64,000 nucleotides of DNA from Anaerocolumna sp. AGMB13025 (GTDB lineage Bacteria; Bacillota; Clostridia; Lachnospirales; Lachnospiraceae): positions 3,642,501 to 3,706,500 of the forward strand of contig NZ_CP121445.1 in assembly GCF_029689925.1 (NCBI RefSeq), given 5' to 3'. The notes under the pieces are model-generated. The model was given only the letters and a program-made list of their open reading frames with translations. It searched no databases and was not told the DNA's origin. Position numbers and translations under genes: made by a program. Each line of letters opens with the position of its first letter. Positions within the stretch are counted from its first letter, which is position 1. Of the stretch, positions 17,058-25,494 are shown one piece after another.

Positions 17058-18446
17058 CTACATCCAGCGCCAGCCGGGCAGATATTTATTTTTCAGTACT
17101 CCTGCTGCTAGTTTACCCCATCCTAACGGAAATCCGTCTACACATAGCAGGTTCAGTCCTTCCTGATACTCACCCTTTATATCAAGGGTTTCACATTTTA
17201 AATATTTTATGGTATCAGGATCAGCCGCCGTTAAATCTATAACAAGGTTATAGTCCTCTCTCTTTAAAGCACAGGCAAGGGCCTGACTGGGTTCAAACCT
17301 GTTCTTTTTCATTTCTCCAAGAAAAAGTCCCATTCTCATAATGCGTAACCCTTTCAGGTTAGGTAATTCTTTCGGCATCAAGTAAAGCTTGTCCTCTCGT
17401 AAGCTGATATGCTTTATCTCCTCGTGCAGCCCTATTTTTTTAAGAAAGTCCACAGCTTCATCGGATAAGGTTATCTTCTCTTTGTTCTCTGTGAAGAAGG
17501 CTTGTCCTTCTTCTGATCCATCTTTTTTAAGTAAGGTTATAAAATGACCTTCTCCCTGAATCTTATGAGGCCACAGCCGAATACAATTCTTTAATTCTTC
17601 CGGTCCGTTTACCCATTCCGGTCTGCCAAAAGAGAACCCTTCATACGAAACTTTATTCTTATCCTTGCCCTCCAGGGGATTAACAACATGAAATTCAGGG
17701 CATTGTTCTAATAAAAACGCTATGGTACCTTCATTTTCCTCCGGTGAGAACGTACAGGTGGAATAGAGCATACTGCCGCCAGGTTTTAACATTTTGGCGG
17801 CACTTAGGATAATCTCTTTTTGAAGTTTATTGTAATAACCTACTCCATACTGTTCCCAATTTTTCATAATGGCAGGACTTTTACGGAACATACCTTCACC
17901 GGAACAGGGGGCATCTACTAATATCTTATCAAAGTACCCTTCAAAATAGTTAACCAGCTTCCCAGGAGCTTCGCTGATTATAACGGGATTCTTTACTCCG
18001 AACAATTCTATGTTCTTAAGCAGGGCTTTCGCTCTGGAATTACTGATATCATTGGCAATCAGTACGCCTTCTCCTTTTAGTCTGGCGGCCAGTTCGGTGC
18101 TTTTACCTCCCGGGGCAGCACACAAGTCCAGGACTTTATCTCCTGGGTTTACTGGTAACAGGCTTGCCGGGGTCATGGCACTGGGTTCTTGTATATAATA
18201 TAAACCGGCATAATAATACGGGTGTTTTGCCGGCTGATCTTTTTCATCAAAAAAATAACCATTTTCAATCCAGGGAATGCGCTTTATTTCATAGGGACAG
18301 ATTTTTTCAAACTCCTCCGGTGTTATCTTAAGGGTATTGACCCTTAATCCGCTGTAATGCTTTTTCTCAAAACACGCGGTATAATCTAAAAACTCTTCTC
18401 CTAATAGTTCCTTCATCCGGTCTTCAAACTGCTTTGGTAATGTCAT
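17058..18446 (-). CDS. rRNA (cytosine-C5) methyltransferase, RsmF/NOL1-NOP2 type
   Basis: SAM-dependent 5-methylcytosine methyltransferase for rRNA. LDLCAAPGGKST is the SAM-binding loop, VDAPCSGEGMFRK (motif IV) and LYSTCTFSPEENE (motif VI) hold the two cysteines of the mechanism. The C-terminal 150 residues form the RsmF-type RNA-binding extension (KGLRIMRMGLFLGEMKKNRFEPS, then a PUA-like end). The 462-residue length agrees with RsmF. It starts 26 nt after the alarmone synthetase gene, so it is probably cotranscribed. Confidence 0.92.
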   Translation of the reverse strand: MTLPKQFEDRMKELLGEEFLDYTACFEKKHYSGLRVNTLKITPEEFEKICPYEIKRIPWIENGYFFDEKDQPAKHPYYYAGLYYIQEPSAMTPASLLPVNPGDKVLDLCAAPGGKSTELAARLKGEGVLIANDISNSRAKALLKNIELFGVKNPVIISEAPGKLVNYFEGYFDKILVDAPCSGEGMFRKSPAIMKNWEQYGVGYYNKLQKEIILSAAKMLKPGGSMLYSTCTFSPEENEGTIAFLLEQCPEFHVVNPLEGKDKNKVSYEGFSFGRPEWVNGPEELKNCIRLWPHKIQGEGHFITLLKKDGSEEGQAFFTENKEKITLSDEAVDFLKKIGLHEEIKHISLREDKLYLMPKELPNLKGLRIMRMGLFLGEMKKNRFEPSQALACALKREDYNLVIDLTAADPDTIKYLKCETLDIKGEYQEGLNLLCVDGFPLGWGKLAAGVLKNKYLPGWRWM

Positions 18447-18472
18447 TATAATCTCCTTACATCTTACTTTCC

Positions 18473-19276
18473 TTATCGGAGGCTCTGTGCACGGTATCCT
18501 TCCGATATAATATCCAGTTCTCTATTAAATCGTTCTAGCTGTTCCAAATCCCCTGATTCATAAATCTGGAAGAACTCATCCTGTATTTTAACAACTTCCC
18601 GCTTATTGGCTACTTTATACAGGTTCTGTATATTGTTTAGAATATCTGCCACCATATTTGCTTTAATCTTAAAGGAATTCTGGGCATCCATAATCTCGTC
18701 TCTTACCAAAGACATCTCCTGATCCAGTGCAATAACTGCATCAGCGGCTTTTGTAAGTCTTTCTCTGATGTGTTCTGGCATATTCTGTTTGTATTTATAT
18801 TGCAGGGAATGTTCAATGGTAGACCAGAAATTCATCGCCAGGGTACGAATCTGAATTTCTGCCTGAAGTTCCTTGGTGCCCTTTAAGGTCTGCACGTTAT
18901 AATATATAATCAAATGAAAGCTCCGGTATCCGCTTGGTTTCATTGTAGTGATATAATCTTTCTCACTTTTTATGCGCATATCGGTTCTTTTTTTTATAAT
19001 TTCAACGACCTTCTGAATATCCTCCACGAACTGGCAGATAATACGGATACCTGCAATATCTTCTACTTTTTCTTCGATATCTTCAAGGGCTATTTGTTTT
19101 TTCTGAGCCTTTTCCAGAATACTGGAGATAGTTTTTACTCTTCCGTTTACCTGTTCAATGGGAGAATAATCTCCCATTTTACGATATTCCTCTATAATAT
19201 GATTAAACTTAACCACTAATTCATCTACTGCCAGGAAATAGGGATCCAGTATTTCCCTCCATAATTGTATTTCCAT
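18473..19276 (-). CDS. Small alarmone synthetase, GTP pyrophosphokinase (RelQ-like)
   Basis: Makes (p)ppGpp from ATP and GDP/GTP; a synthetase-only protein without the hydrolase and TGS/ACT domains of Rel. The synthetase core has DIAGIRIICQFVEDI, KPSGYRSFHLII (residues 113-124) and the catalytic EIQIRTLAMNFWSTIEH (from residue 140). At 267 residues it is longer than B. subtilis RelQ (211), the extra part being a C-terminal helical tail. GGAG lies about 9 nt before the ATG. An extended -10 promoter lies about 41 bp upstream, so it leads an operon with rRNA-modification genes. Confidence 0.9.
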   Translation of the reverse strand: MEIQLWREILDPYFLAVDELVVKFNHIIEEYRKMGDYSPIEQVNGRVKTISSILEKAQKKQIALEDIEEKVEDIAGIRIICQFVEDIQKVVEIIKKRTDMRIKSEKDYITTMKPSGYRSFHLIIYYNVQTLKGTKELQAEIQIRTLAMNFWSTIEHSLQYKYKQNMPEHIRERLTKAADAVIALDQEMSLVRDEIMDAQNSFKIKANMVADILNNIQNLYKVANKREVVKIQDEFFQIYESGDLEQLERFNRELDIISEGYRAQSLR

Positions 19277-19316
19277 TCATCCTCACTCCTTGTCCCCCAA
19301 ATAATCAATTCATATT

Positions 19317-19325
19317 ATTATACCA
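19317..19325 (-). promoter_or_regulatory. Extended -10 promoter of the alarmone synthetase operon
   Basis: TGGTATAAT is a consensus extended -10 element, about 41 bp before the start codon. The region 17-19 bp further up (TTTCCACA) is a poor -35, as usual for extended -10 promoters. It implies transcription independent of the M23 gene upstream. Confidence 0.5.
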
Positions 19326-19355
19326 CATACCTACATATTTGTGGAAATAATTTTA

Positions 19356-20369
19356 TCATTTTAGAGTCTCTAAATACCGCAGTACCAGATAGGGGTTGAC
19401 ACTTAACTCCCCAAAATCCGTTTCAACATAAATCCCAACATGGAGATGTACATCAAATTTTCCCACCGTTCCTTCACTCCCGTATCCGCTGTCTCCCATA
19501 TAACCTAATAACTGTCCTGCCTTAATGGTATCTCCTACCTGAAGCTCCGGTGCGTAGGATTCTAAATGAGCATAATAAAAGTAAGCTCCGTATGTACCTC
19601 TAATTCCAATCCGGTAACCTCCCTGCTCCAGCCAACCCTTTTTCTCCACCGTTCCATCCGTCATACTGACCACCGGATAATCTCCCCTAATATTCTCTGC
19701 GGACATTAAATCCGTACCCTCATGTCTTCGGTTACCGCCATAACTTCGATATTCATTCCAGGTGTCGGTAAATGTAATATTAAGCTTTCCCACTTTATCT
19801 GGGATAACCGGATAACATTTGATATCCGCCAATATTGCTTTATAATACCTGCTTAACTCGGTAAAGCTTGGGTTCTGTGACAGATTCTTAATCAAGTAAT
19901 TCATATTGCTTTTGCGTAAAGTTTTAGCATTTTTTAAATTATATTCATTTAATAACATAGAAACTGTTATATAGTCAGCTGGATTAGGTTCTTTGCTTGT
20001 AAGTTCTTCGTTTGTAACTTCCTTTCTTGTAAGTTCCTTACTATATTTATCTTTTACCGTTTTTATCAGATTAACAGGTATCATCATTTCTCGGAAAGCA
20101 TCATAATCAATTCCTTCCGCTTTTACATCCTGAATTATTAGATCCAGCTCAAGGCGGTTTAAAGTAATCCCTGTAATAGTCAGGGTTATCATCAGCAGAA
20201 CACTGTAAAACCGCAAAAGTTTTAGAGTTATGGCTTTGTTATTGCTGCTTTTATAAGTTCTGGGGCTTTTATAGGTCCTGGTGCTTTTATAGGTTCTGGG
20301 GTTTTTATAGGATCTGTGACTTTTATAAACTCTGCTGTTATAAACACGGTTTCTTTTCAGATAAGGCAT
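19356..20369 (-). CDS. Membrane-anchored M23 peptidase with an Arg/Lys/Tyr repeat tail
   Basis: Predicted cell-wall endopeptidase (LytM/M23 family). Residues 1-47 are a basic cytoplasmic tail of repeats such as RTYKSP; residues about 50-71 are one membrane helix; the rest is extracytoplasmic. The C-terminal M23 domain has RRHEGTDLMS (Zn ligands His and Asp) and HLHVGIY (catalytic and Zn-binding His), so it looks active. GGAG lies 7 nt before the ATG at 20369; a TTG overlapping that site was rejected. It sits between the LCP ligase and the alarmone synthetase. Confidence 0.88.
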   Translation of the reverse strand: MPYLKRNRVYNSRVYKSHRSYKNPRTYKSTRTYKSPRTYKSSNNKAITLKLLRFYSVLLMITLTITGITLNRLELDLIIQDVKAEGIDYDAFREMMIPVNLIKTVKDKYSKELTRKEVTNEELTSKEPNPADYITVSMLLNEYNLKNAKTLRKSNMNYLIKNLSQNPSFTELSRYYKAILADIKCYPVIPDKVGKLNITFTDTWNEYRSYGGNRRHEGTDLMSAENIRGDYPVVSMTDGTVEKKGWLEQGGYRIGIRGTYGAYFYYAHLESYAPELQVGDTIKAGQLLGYMGDSGYGSEGTVGKFDVHLHVGIYVETDFGELSVNPYLVLRYLETLK

Positions 20370-20609
20370 TGCTTTCTCCAATTTTAAAGTTTGGCACGTC
20401 CTTATTATTATATGTATGGGAAAAGAAGATATGCTTATTACCAGAAAGAATATGCCGTGAATTTCATAAGAATATTCTGTGAAAGTACTGGAGGCTGGCT
20501 CGCCAGATTCTACACATCCGTGATATTCTCCTCTTGAAGGTCATGGGTTTCCTGTACAGGTGCTTTGATTTTACAGGATAGTACAGAGAACTTTCCTCGT
20601 ATGTAACAT

Positions 20610-20656
20610 AAAAAAAGACCGGTCGTTTAAGAATATTCTTAAACAGCTGATCTTTT
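20610..20656 (-). terminator. Rho-independent terminator after the LCP gene
   Basis: A long stem on the minus strand (perfect inner pairing GTTTAAGAA/TTCTTAAAC, outer AAAGA/TCTTT with two mismatches) is followed by TTTTTTT. It starts about 20 nt after the LCP stop codon. The rest of the gap to the M23 gene (20382-20609) contains no convincing gene. Confidence 0.85.
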
Positions 20657-20674
20657 CGTATTGACTTTATTCTA

Positions 20675-22006
20675 TCATTTATTTAATTGATTTTCACTGC
20701 CGAATATAAAATCATGCAGTATCTTGGTATTTTCCTGCAAATTTGGTATTAACACCGACATTTTACGAACATAACCTTCTTCAAACGTATGATCTGCCGG
20801 TATACGCATGTTCTGTATCTCAGACATTCCCATATTCATGGCCGTCCTTAAATAAGTTTCAAAATCGTCCGGTTTAATGTCAGTAGTGATCAGTGGCAGA
20901 ATATCATTTAACAATAAGACCAGTTCGGGCAGGCTCTTTGATTTATACTGTTCAAAGATAGCATTTAATACAATCCGCTGCCTGGATGTTCTGCCAAAAT
21001 CATTGATCTGGTCATCTCCGGTGGCTACATATCGAACCCTGCAGTAACCAAGGGCCTGATTACCCTTTAGAATCTGCATGCCTTCCACAACATTCCTGTA
21101 TTCCGGTTTTGATATATAATTTGTCGTATTCAGATAATTGGCTTCCGTTCTGGTTAATGTTATCTTAACCCCGCCAAGTTTATCAATTACCTTTTCAAAA
21201 TCGTCAAAACCCACCAAAACATAGCCATCCAGTTTGATTCCAAAGTTTAACTCGATGGTCTTATATAGCAAAGGAACACCGCCGATTTCGTAGGCAGCAT
21301 TTAATTTATTATCTTTATTACCAGGTATCTGAACTAGCATATCCCTCATCAAAGAGGTCAATTTAAATGTTTTATCCTTGGTATTCATGGTAGCAATCAT
21401 CATGATATCCGTACGTCCCCGTCCGCCGCCGGAATCGATTGCTTCTTCTCCTAAAAGAAGGATATTGGTTACACCATTTTCGATTCTGGCACTATCCTCT
21501 GACTGGCTCTGGTCCCACAAAACCGGTGTATCTGTAACCTGAGCGGGCTGCTTCGTTTCCTCCACATCATCCGTTACTTCCTGGGTAGCTACATTCACCC
21601 CTTCATCATAATTCATTTTACTGTATGCATAATCCGTAGCTGCCTGCCACAGAAAATTTCTTCCAAAAGGTGTTAATAATAAGACAAAACATACACATAA
21701 AATAGTGACAAAACTTATAAGAGCCACTTTTATAAAACGGGGAAACTTCTTTTTCTCTCTGCCTGTGCCCGTCTTATTCTGCATGTCCAACTCGTTTGTA
21801 ATCTGTCTGCTTAAATCTTCATTAAGACCTTCTATAAATTCTTCTTCATTGCTTATAACGATTTCCTTCTCTATAGGCTCGTCTTTCACAAGTTCATCCA
21901 CCCACTTCGTAAAATCATATTGCTCTTCGGATACTTCGCCGTTCCCAGCTTTATCAGTCGTTGAATCCTGTAATTCCTCTGGATTATCCATTTCCTGCTT
22001 TTTCAT
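20675..22006 (-). CDS. LytR-CpsA-Psr (LCP) family cell-wall glycopolymer ligase
   Basis: Predicted to transfer undecaprenyl-linked glycopolymers such as teichoic acids or capsule to peptidoglycan. Residues 1-90 are an acidic cytoplasmic tail, residues about 91-111 a single membrane helix, and the LCP domain is outside. RGRTDIMMIATMNTKDKTF, SLMRDMLVQIPG, KLNAAYEIGG, GYVLVGFDDFEKVIDKLGG and YCRVRYVATGDDQINDFGRTSRQR contain the conserved Arg and Asp residues. A good promoter lies 55 bp upstream and a terminator follows, so it is probably monocistronic. Confidence 0.92.
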   Translation of the reverse strand: MKKQEMDNPEELQDSTTDKAGNGEVSEEQYDFTKWVDELVKDEPIEKEIVISNEEEFIEGLNEDLSRQITNELDMQNKTGTGREKKKFPRFIKVALISFVTILCVCFVLLLTPFGRNFLWQAATDYAYSKMNYDEGVNVATQEVTDDVEETKQPAQVTDTPVLWDQSQSEDSARIENGVTNILLLGEEAIDSGGGRGRTDIMMIATMNTKDKTFKLTSLMRDMLVQIPGNKDNKLNAAYEIGGVPLLYKTIELNFGIKLDGYVLVGFDDFEKVIDKLGGVKITLTRTEANYLNTTNYISKPEYRNVVEGMQILKGNQALGYCRVRYVATGDDQINDFGRTSRQRIVLNAIFEQYKSKSLPELVLLLNDILPLITTDIKPDDFETYLRTAMNMGMSEIQNMRIPADHTFEEGYVRKMSVLIPNLQENTKILHDFIFGSENQLNK

Positions 22007-22060
22007 ATTCTGACTCCTGTATTTACTATTTCAGTTCGATTCCAAATACTGGTATGGAAT

Positions 22061-22089
22061 ATTATAGCATGGTTAGATTAGAATGTAAA
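22061..22089 (-). promoter_or_regulatory. Sigma-A promoter of the LCP gene
   Basis: TTTACA (plus 22084-22089) and a perfect TATAAT (plus 22061-22066) are separated by 17 bp on the minus strand, 55 bp before the LCP start codon. Confidence 0.75.
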
Positions 22090-22130
22090 ATTTTTTTTAA
22101 CGAAATGTAAATTTATTTCTGTTTAACTAA

Positions 22131-22190
22131 TAATAGTCCAATAAACGAAAATGTTTAATTATCATCATTTCCGTTTACGGACTACTATTA
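22131..22190. repeat. Large inverted repeat between capA and the LCP gene
   Basis: TAATAGTCC at 22131-22139 is complementary, allowing one bulge, to GGACTACTATTA at 22179-22190. The inner arms (ATAAACG / CGTTTA region, then AAATG / CATTT) extend the pairing to most of 60 bp. It may terminate the pepD-capA transcript, although no long T-run follows on the minus strand. Confidence 0.6.
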
Positions 22191-22210
22191 TAGTATATAG
22201 AGTATTCTTA

Positions 22211-22308
22211 TTGTGTTATCACAAGGTCTATCGTGTTATCACAAGGTCTATCGTGCTATCACAAGGTCTATCGCGCTATCACAAGGTCTATTGTGTTATC
22301 AGGATCTA
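22211..22308. repeat. 20-bp tandem repeats between capA and the LCP gene
   Basis: Four full 20-bp units of the form T(T/C)GTGTTATCACAAGGTCTA run from 22211 to 22290, differing only at one to three positions, followed by a fifth, shortened unit to 22308 and more degenerate traces (CAGCGTCTA, CAGCATTTA) toward 22350. It lies 70 bp past the capA stop codon. No coding function is apparent. Confidence 0.9.
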
Positions 22309-22376
22309 TTATGTTAAGGGACAGCGTCTACTATTTTGGCACAGCATTTATTGTGTAAGCTGGGTTATATTATTTC

Positions 22377-23603
22377 TTAATGAATTACCGTACCATCGTT
22401 GTTAAACTGAATACCAAAGGATATACCCGTCATATATTCATAAAACTTTTGTATCTCTTCAGCTTTTACAAGTTCACCGGTAAGGGATTCCACAGCTCTT
22501 CCCGGTATCAGCCGTATACTGCCTTCATTCTGCTCGTTTATGGAAACCTTAAGTAAAGCCGTCTGCTTAATGTTACTATAAAACATAAAGTTACCCAGGC
22601 TGTAAACAATTGGTTTTCCATTATAATATTCGATTCCCTGCAGTACATGGGGATGGCTTCCCACTACCAGGTCCGCCCCTGCATCTATGTACTGTTTTGC
22701 CAGATTACGCTGGTATTCCTCTGGCGTATCGTGTTTTTCAAGCCCCCAGTGGACATATACTACGACAAAATCACTTTGAGTCCTGGCAGTTTTAATATCT
22801 TCAACCAGGTACGTCGGGTCATAGGTCGTTAACATACCTGGTTTATTGGCATATGCATTCCAGGTAGGTTCCGGAATTACCCTGGAGGCACCAAGACAGG
22901 CAATCTTCTTTCCTTTTATATTGAAATACTTGATTTCTCTGGCCTCTGTTAAGTTATTTCCGGCACCTGCATACTGTATACCGGCACTGTTTAATGCAGC
23001 AAAGGAATCGGTTAAGCCCTCAATACCAAAATCCATAGAATGATTGTTAGCCAAAGAAACCACATCCACCTGCATATCTTTAAAAATCTGAACATTTTCA
23101 GGGGCTACACGGAAGGTATACTGCTTGTTCTCTGCCTTGGTGCCTCTTTCGGTAAAGGCAAACTCCTGGTTTACCATAGCAAGGTCGGCGTTTCTAAACT
23201 CTTCTTGAAAATTCCTGGATAAGATACCATCTATTCCACGCTTTTTATACGTATTCAGAATATTATCCGTCATATTGATATCACCGGAAAATAGTAATTC
23301 AATATTCTCCCATGGTATATCATCATCCTTTGAATCTTCCGATGTATTACCACCAGGATTCACGGAAGCATCCTCAGCACCGGTATTCCCTGAATTATCC
23401 GTAGAATTCCCCGAATTCAAATCCTCCCCTGTGCTCTGGCCGGCATCTGGAGTATTTGTCAAATCTTTGGTACTTTGATCACTATTCACTTGTTCTGCAA
23501 AACGGTTCGTATACCGGTTAAATTCAACAGTTACCACAACACCAAGTAAAGTAAAGGTAAATATGATAAATGCCAATAAACGGTACATTTTCTTTCTGCT
23601 CAT
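22377..23603 (-). CDS. capA: CapA/PgsA-family metallophosphoesterase-like protein
   Basis: CapA-type protein, often associated with poly-gamma-glutamate capsule or with surface polymers; predicted calcineurin-like fold outside the membrane. Residues 6-25 form a membrane anchor, followed by a Ser/Thr/Asn/Gly-rich linker to about residue 97. Core motifs are LLFSGDINM, LANNHSMDFGIEGL, VYVHWGLE, GSHPHVLQGIEYY and VYSLGNFMF. It starts 2 nt after pepD, so both are cotranscribed. No pgsBC homologues are nearby, so a polyglutamate role is uncertain; peptidase context would fit peptide or polymer turnover. Confidence 0.85.
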   Translation of the reverse strand: MSRKKMYRLLAFIIFTFTLLGVVVTVEFNRYTNRFAEQVNSDQSTKDLTNTPDAGQSTGEDLNSGNSTDNSGNTGAEDASVNPGGNTSEDSKDDDIPWENIELLFSGDINMTDNILNTYKKRGIDGILSRNFQEEFRNADLAMVNQEFAFTERGTKAENKQYTFRVAPENVQIFKDMQVDVVSLANNHSMDFGIEGLTDSFAALNSAGIQYAGAGNNLTEAREIKYFNIKGKKIACLGASRVIPEPTWNAYANKPGMLTTYDPTYLVEDIKTARTQSDFVVVYVHWGLEKHDTPEEYQRNLAKQYIDAGADLVVGSHPHVLQGIEYYNGKPIVYSLGNFMFYSNIKQTALLKVSINEQNEGSIRLIPGRAVESLTGELVKAEEIQKFYEYMTGISFGIQFNNDGTVIH

Positions 23604-23605
23604 GT

Positions 23606-25057
23606 TTATTTCAATCCTTCAATTACCTTTTCCAGGTATTTATATACTCGTATGGCGGAGGATATGCTGAGGCGTTCCTTGGGTGTATGAATATCATGCA
23701 TATCCGGTCCTAGGGATACAATATCAACTCCGGGTATTTTCTCTGCAAAGAAACCACATTCCAATCCGGCATGAACAGCTTCTAACTTCGGTTCATTGCC
23801 GTATTGTTCTTTATATACTTTAATTAAATGTTCCCTTAATGCCGATTCTTTTTTAAATTCCCAGGCTGGGTACTGTGCCCTTACAAAGAACTCGCCGCCT
23901 AAGAATTGCGCCATATATCGCAGCTTGTCAGTCAGATGCAGCTTATAGCTGTTAACAGAACTGCGCACAGAAAAACAGTACATGGCTTTGTCTTCTTCTA
24001 TGCGAAATACTCCCAGATTTAAGGAACTTTCAACCAGTCCAGGAATATCGGTACTCATTACCTGAACTCCGTTGGGAGTATTTAGTAAGAAGAATAATAC
24101 TTTTTCAAATGACGTCGGATGCAGAAAGTGGTATTCTCCTTCTCCTAAGTTAGTTGCCTCAATCTCCAGATGAGGTTCACTGGATACTAATTCCGTCTTA
24201 TATTTTTTAACCAGTTCTTCAAATCTTAAGTTAAATTCGTCCAAATCCTCTGGCTGCAAAAACAGATTTGCACTGGAGTCTCTGGGAATTGCATTATCCT
24301 TTTGACCGCCCGTCATATCAATCAGCCCGAAACCAACCTGTTCCCTTAATTCAAATAAGAGTCTTCCCATAAGCTTTGTTGCATTGGTTCTGTTCTTATC
24401 GATTTCAGCACCGGAATGACCTCCCTGTAAATCACTAATAGCAATATTGATTTTAACTCCTTTATCACTAATACGGTTAACTGGCAGCTCACAGGTACTG
24501 GTTAGTCCACCTGCGGAACTGGTCCATAAAACTCCTTCATTTTCCGAGTCGGCATTAATCATGTATTTGCCCTTTAAAATGGATACGTCCACACCCATAG
24601 CGCCATCCATACCAGTCTCTTCATCTGTTGTAATTACAACTTCAATTCTTGGATGACTTAAGGTGGTATCCTCTAACAAGGCAAGGGCATATGCAACAGC
24701 TATCCCGTTATCTGCTCCAAGTGTAGTGCGGTCAGCGTGGATATAATCCCCCTCCACAAAAAGCTCAATTCCTTCTGTCAAAAAATCGTGGGTACAGTCA
24801 TTGGTTTTTTCACAAACCATATCCATATGTCCCTGAAGGATAACAGCCGGTGCATTCTCATAACCGGAAGATGCTTCTTTGATGATAACAACATTCTCAT
24901 ATTCATCCTGAACATATTGAAGTCCATGGCTTTTTGCAAATTCAGCCAGGTAATTGCTGATAGCCGTATTATTTTTAGAACCTCTTGGTATTGCAGAAAT
25001 TTCACTAAAAAAATGAAATACCTTCTTATAGTCCATATCCAATAATTGTTGATTCAT
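23606..25057 (-). CDS. pepD: Aminoacyl-histidine dipeptidase PepD (M20 family)
   Basis: Di-zinc cytoplasmic dipeptidase cleaving Xaa-His and other dipeptides. LQGHMDMVCEK, TTLGADNGIAVAYAL, VITTDEETGMDGAMG and the late LECGFFAEKIPGVDIVSLGPDMHDIHTPKE are the metal-binding and catalytic motifs of the PepD clan. At 483 residues the length is typical. GGGTAT, 7 nt before the ATG, is the only ribosome-binding candidate and belongs to the dispersed 5' element that fills the upstream region. It is followed directly by capA. Confidence 0.95.
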   Translation of the reverse strand: MNQQLLDMDYKKVFHFFSEISAIPRGSKNNTAISNYLAEFAKSHGLQYVQDEYENVVIIKEASSGYENAPAVILQGHMDMVCEKTNDCTHDFLTEGIELFVEGDYIHADRTTLGADNGIAVAYALALLEDTTLSHPRIEVVITTDEETGMDGAMGVDVSILKGKYMINADSENEGVLWTSSAGGLTSTCELPVNRISDKGVKINIAISDLQGGHSGAEIDKNRTNATKLMGRLLFELREQVGFGLIDMTGGQKDNAIPRDSSANLFLQPEDLDEFNLRFEELVKKYKTELVSSEPHLEIEATNLGEGEYHFLHPTSFEKVLFFLLNTPNGVQVMSTDIPGLVESSLNLGVFRIEEDKAMYCFSVRSSVNSYKLHLTDKLRYMAQFLGGEFFVRAQYPAWEFKKESALREHLIKVYKEQYGNEPKLEAVHAGLECGFFAEKIPGVDIVSLGPDMHDIHTPKERLSISSAIRVYKYLEKVIEGLK

Positions 25058-25395
25058 GTTTTATACCCTTGCATATCGCAAAATTACTTGCGATACTGCC
25101 ACAAAAAATGTGAAACAAGTCTCACGGTTGAAAGAATTCTAGTGTGGCATCCTTTCTATTCATATATTTTCTTTCAACCTTTGAAAGAATCGAAGTACGG
25201 CATCCTTTCATTCCTATATTCTCTTTTCAATCTTTGAAAGAAGCGTAATATGGCATCCTTTCATTCCTATATTTTCTTTTCAACCTTTGAAAGAAGCGTA
25301 ATATGGCATTATTTCATTCCTATATTTTCTTTTTAACCTTTGAAAGAAGCGTAATATTACATTATTTCATTCCTATATTTTCTTTTCAATCATCA
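25058..25395 (-). repeat. Dispersed structured 5' element, copy A with five 53-bp units (pepD)
   Basis: Next to the pepD ATG (plus coordinates): GGGTAT (as ATACCC, 25063-25068), hairpin TATCGCAA/TTGCGATA (25074-25081 and 25088-25095), then TGCCACA (25097-25103) pairing with TGTGGCA (25143-25149), interleaved with GGTTGAAAGAA (25126-25136) pairing with TTCTTTCAACC (25169-25179). Four more 53-bp units run to about 25395, each starting with TTTGAAAGAA and ending with TTTTCAAYC. Unit identity falls with distance from the gene. The 100 bp between the array and the preceding stop codon hold only a small TGCCA/TGGCA hairpin. Confidence 0.9.
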
Positions 25396-25494
25396 TGTTA
25401 TAATTTCCGCTTCCGTGCCATCCTGGCATAATATCTTATCTTTAGTCCGGCGTAAGTCACACCCGATTACCCCCGAATTAATTGAATATTTACA

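Noticed and set aside
20382..20609. c-di-AMP riboswitch or leader peptide upstream of the M23 gene
   Set aside because: The conserved ydaO motifs are not present. A 17-codon frame after AGGAG exists but has no supporting feature.
25126..25395. Regular repeats that might be a CRISPR array
   Set aside because: Units are directly tandem with no unique spacers, and no cas genes lie nearby.
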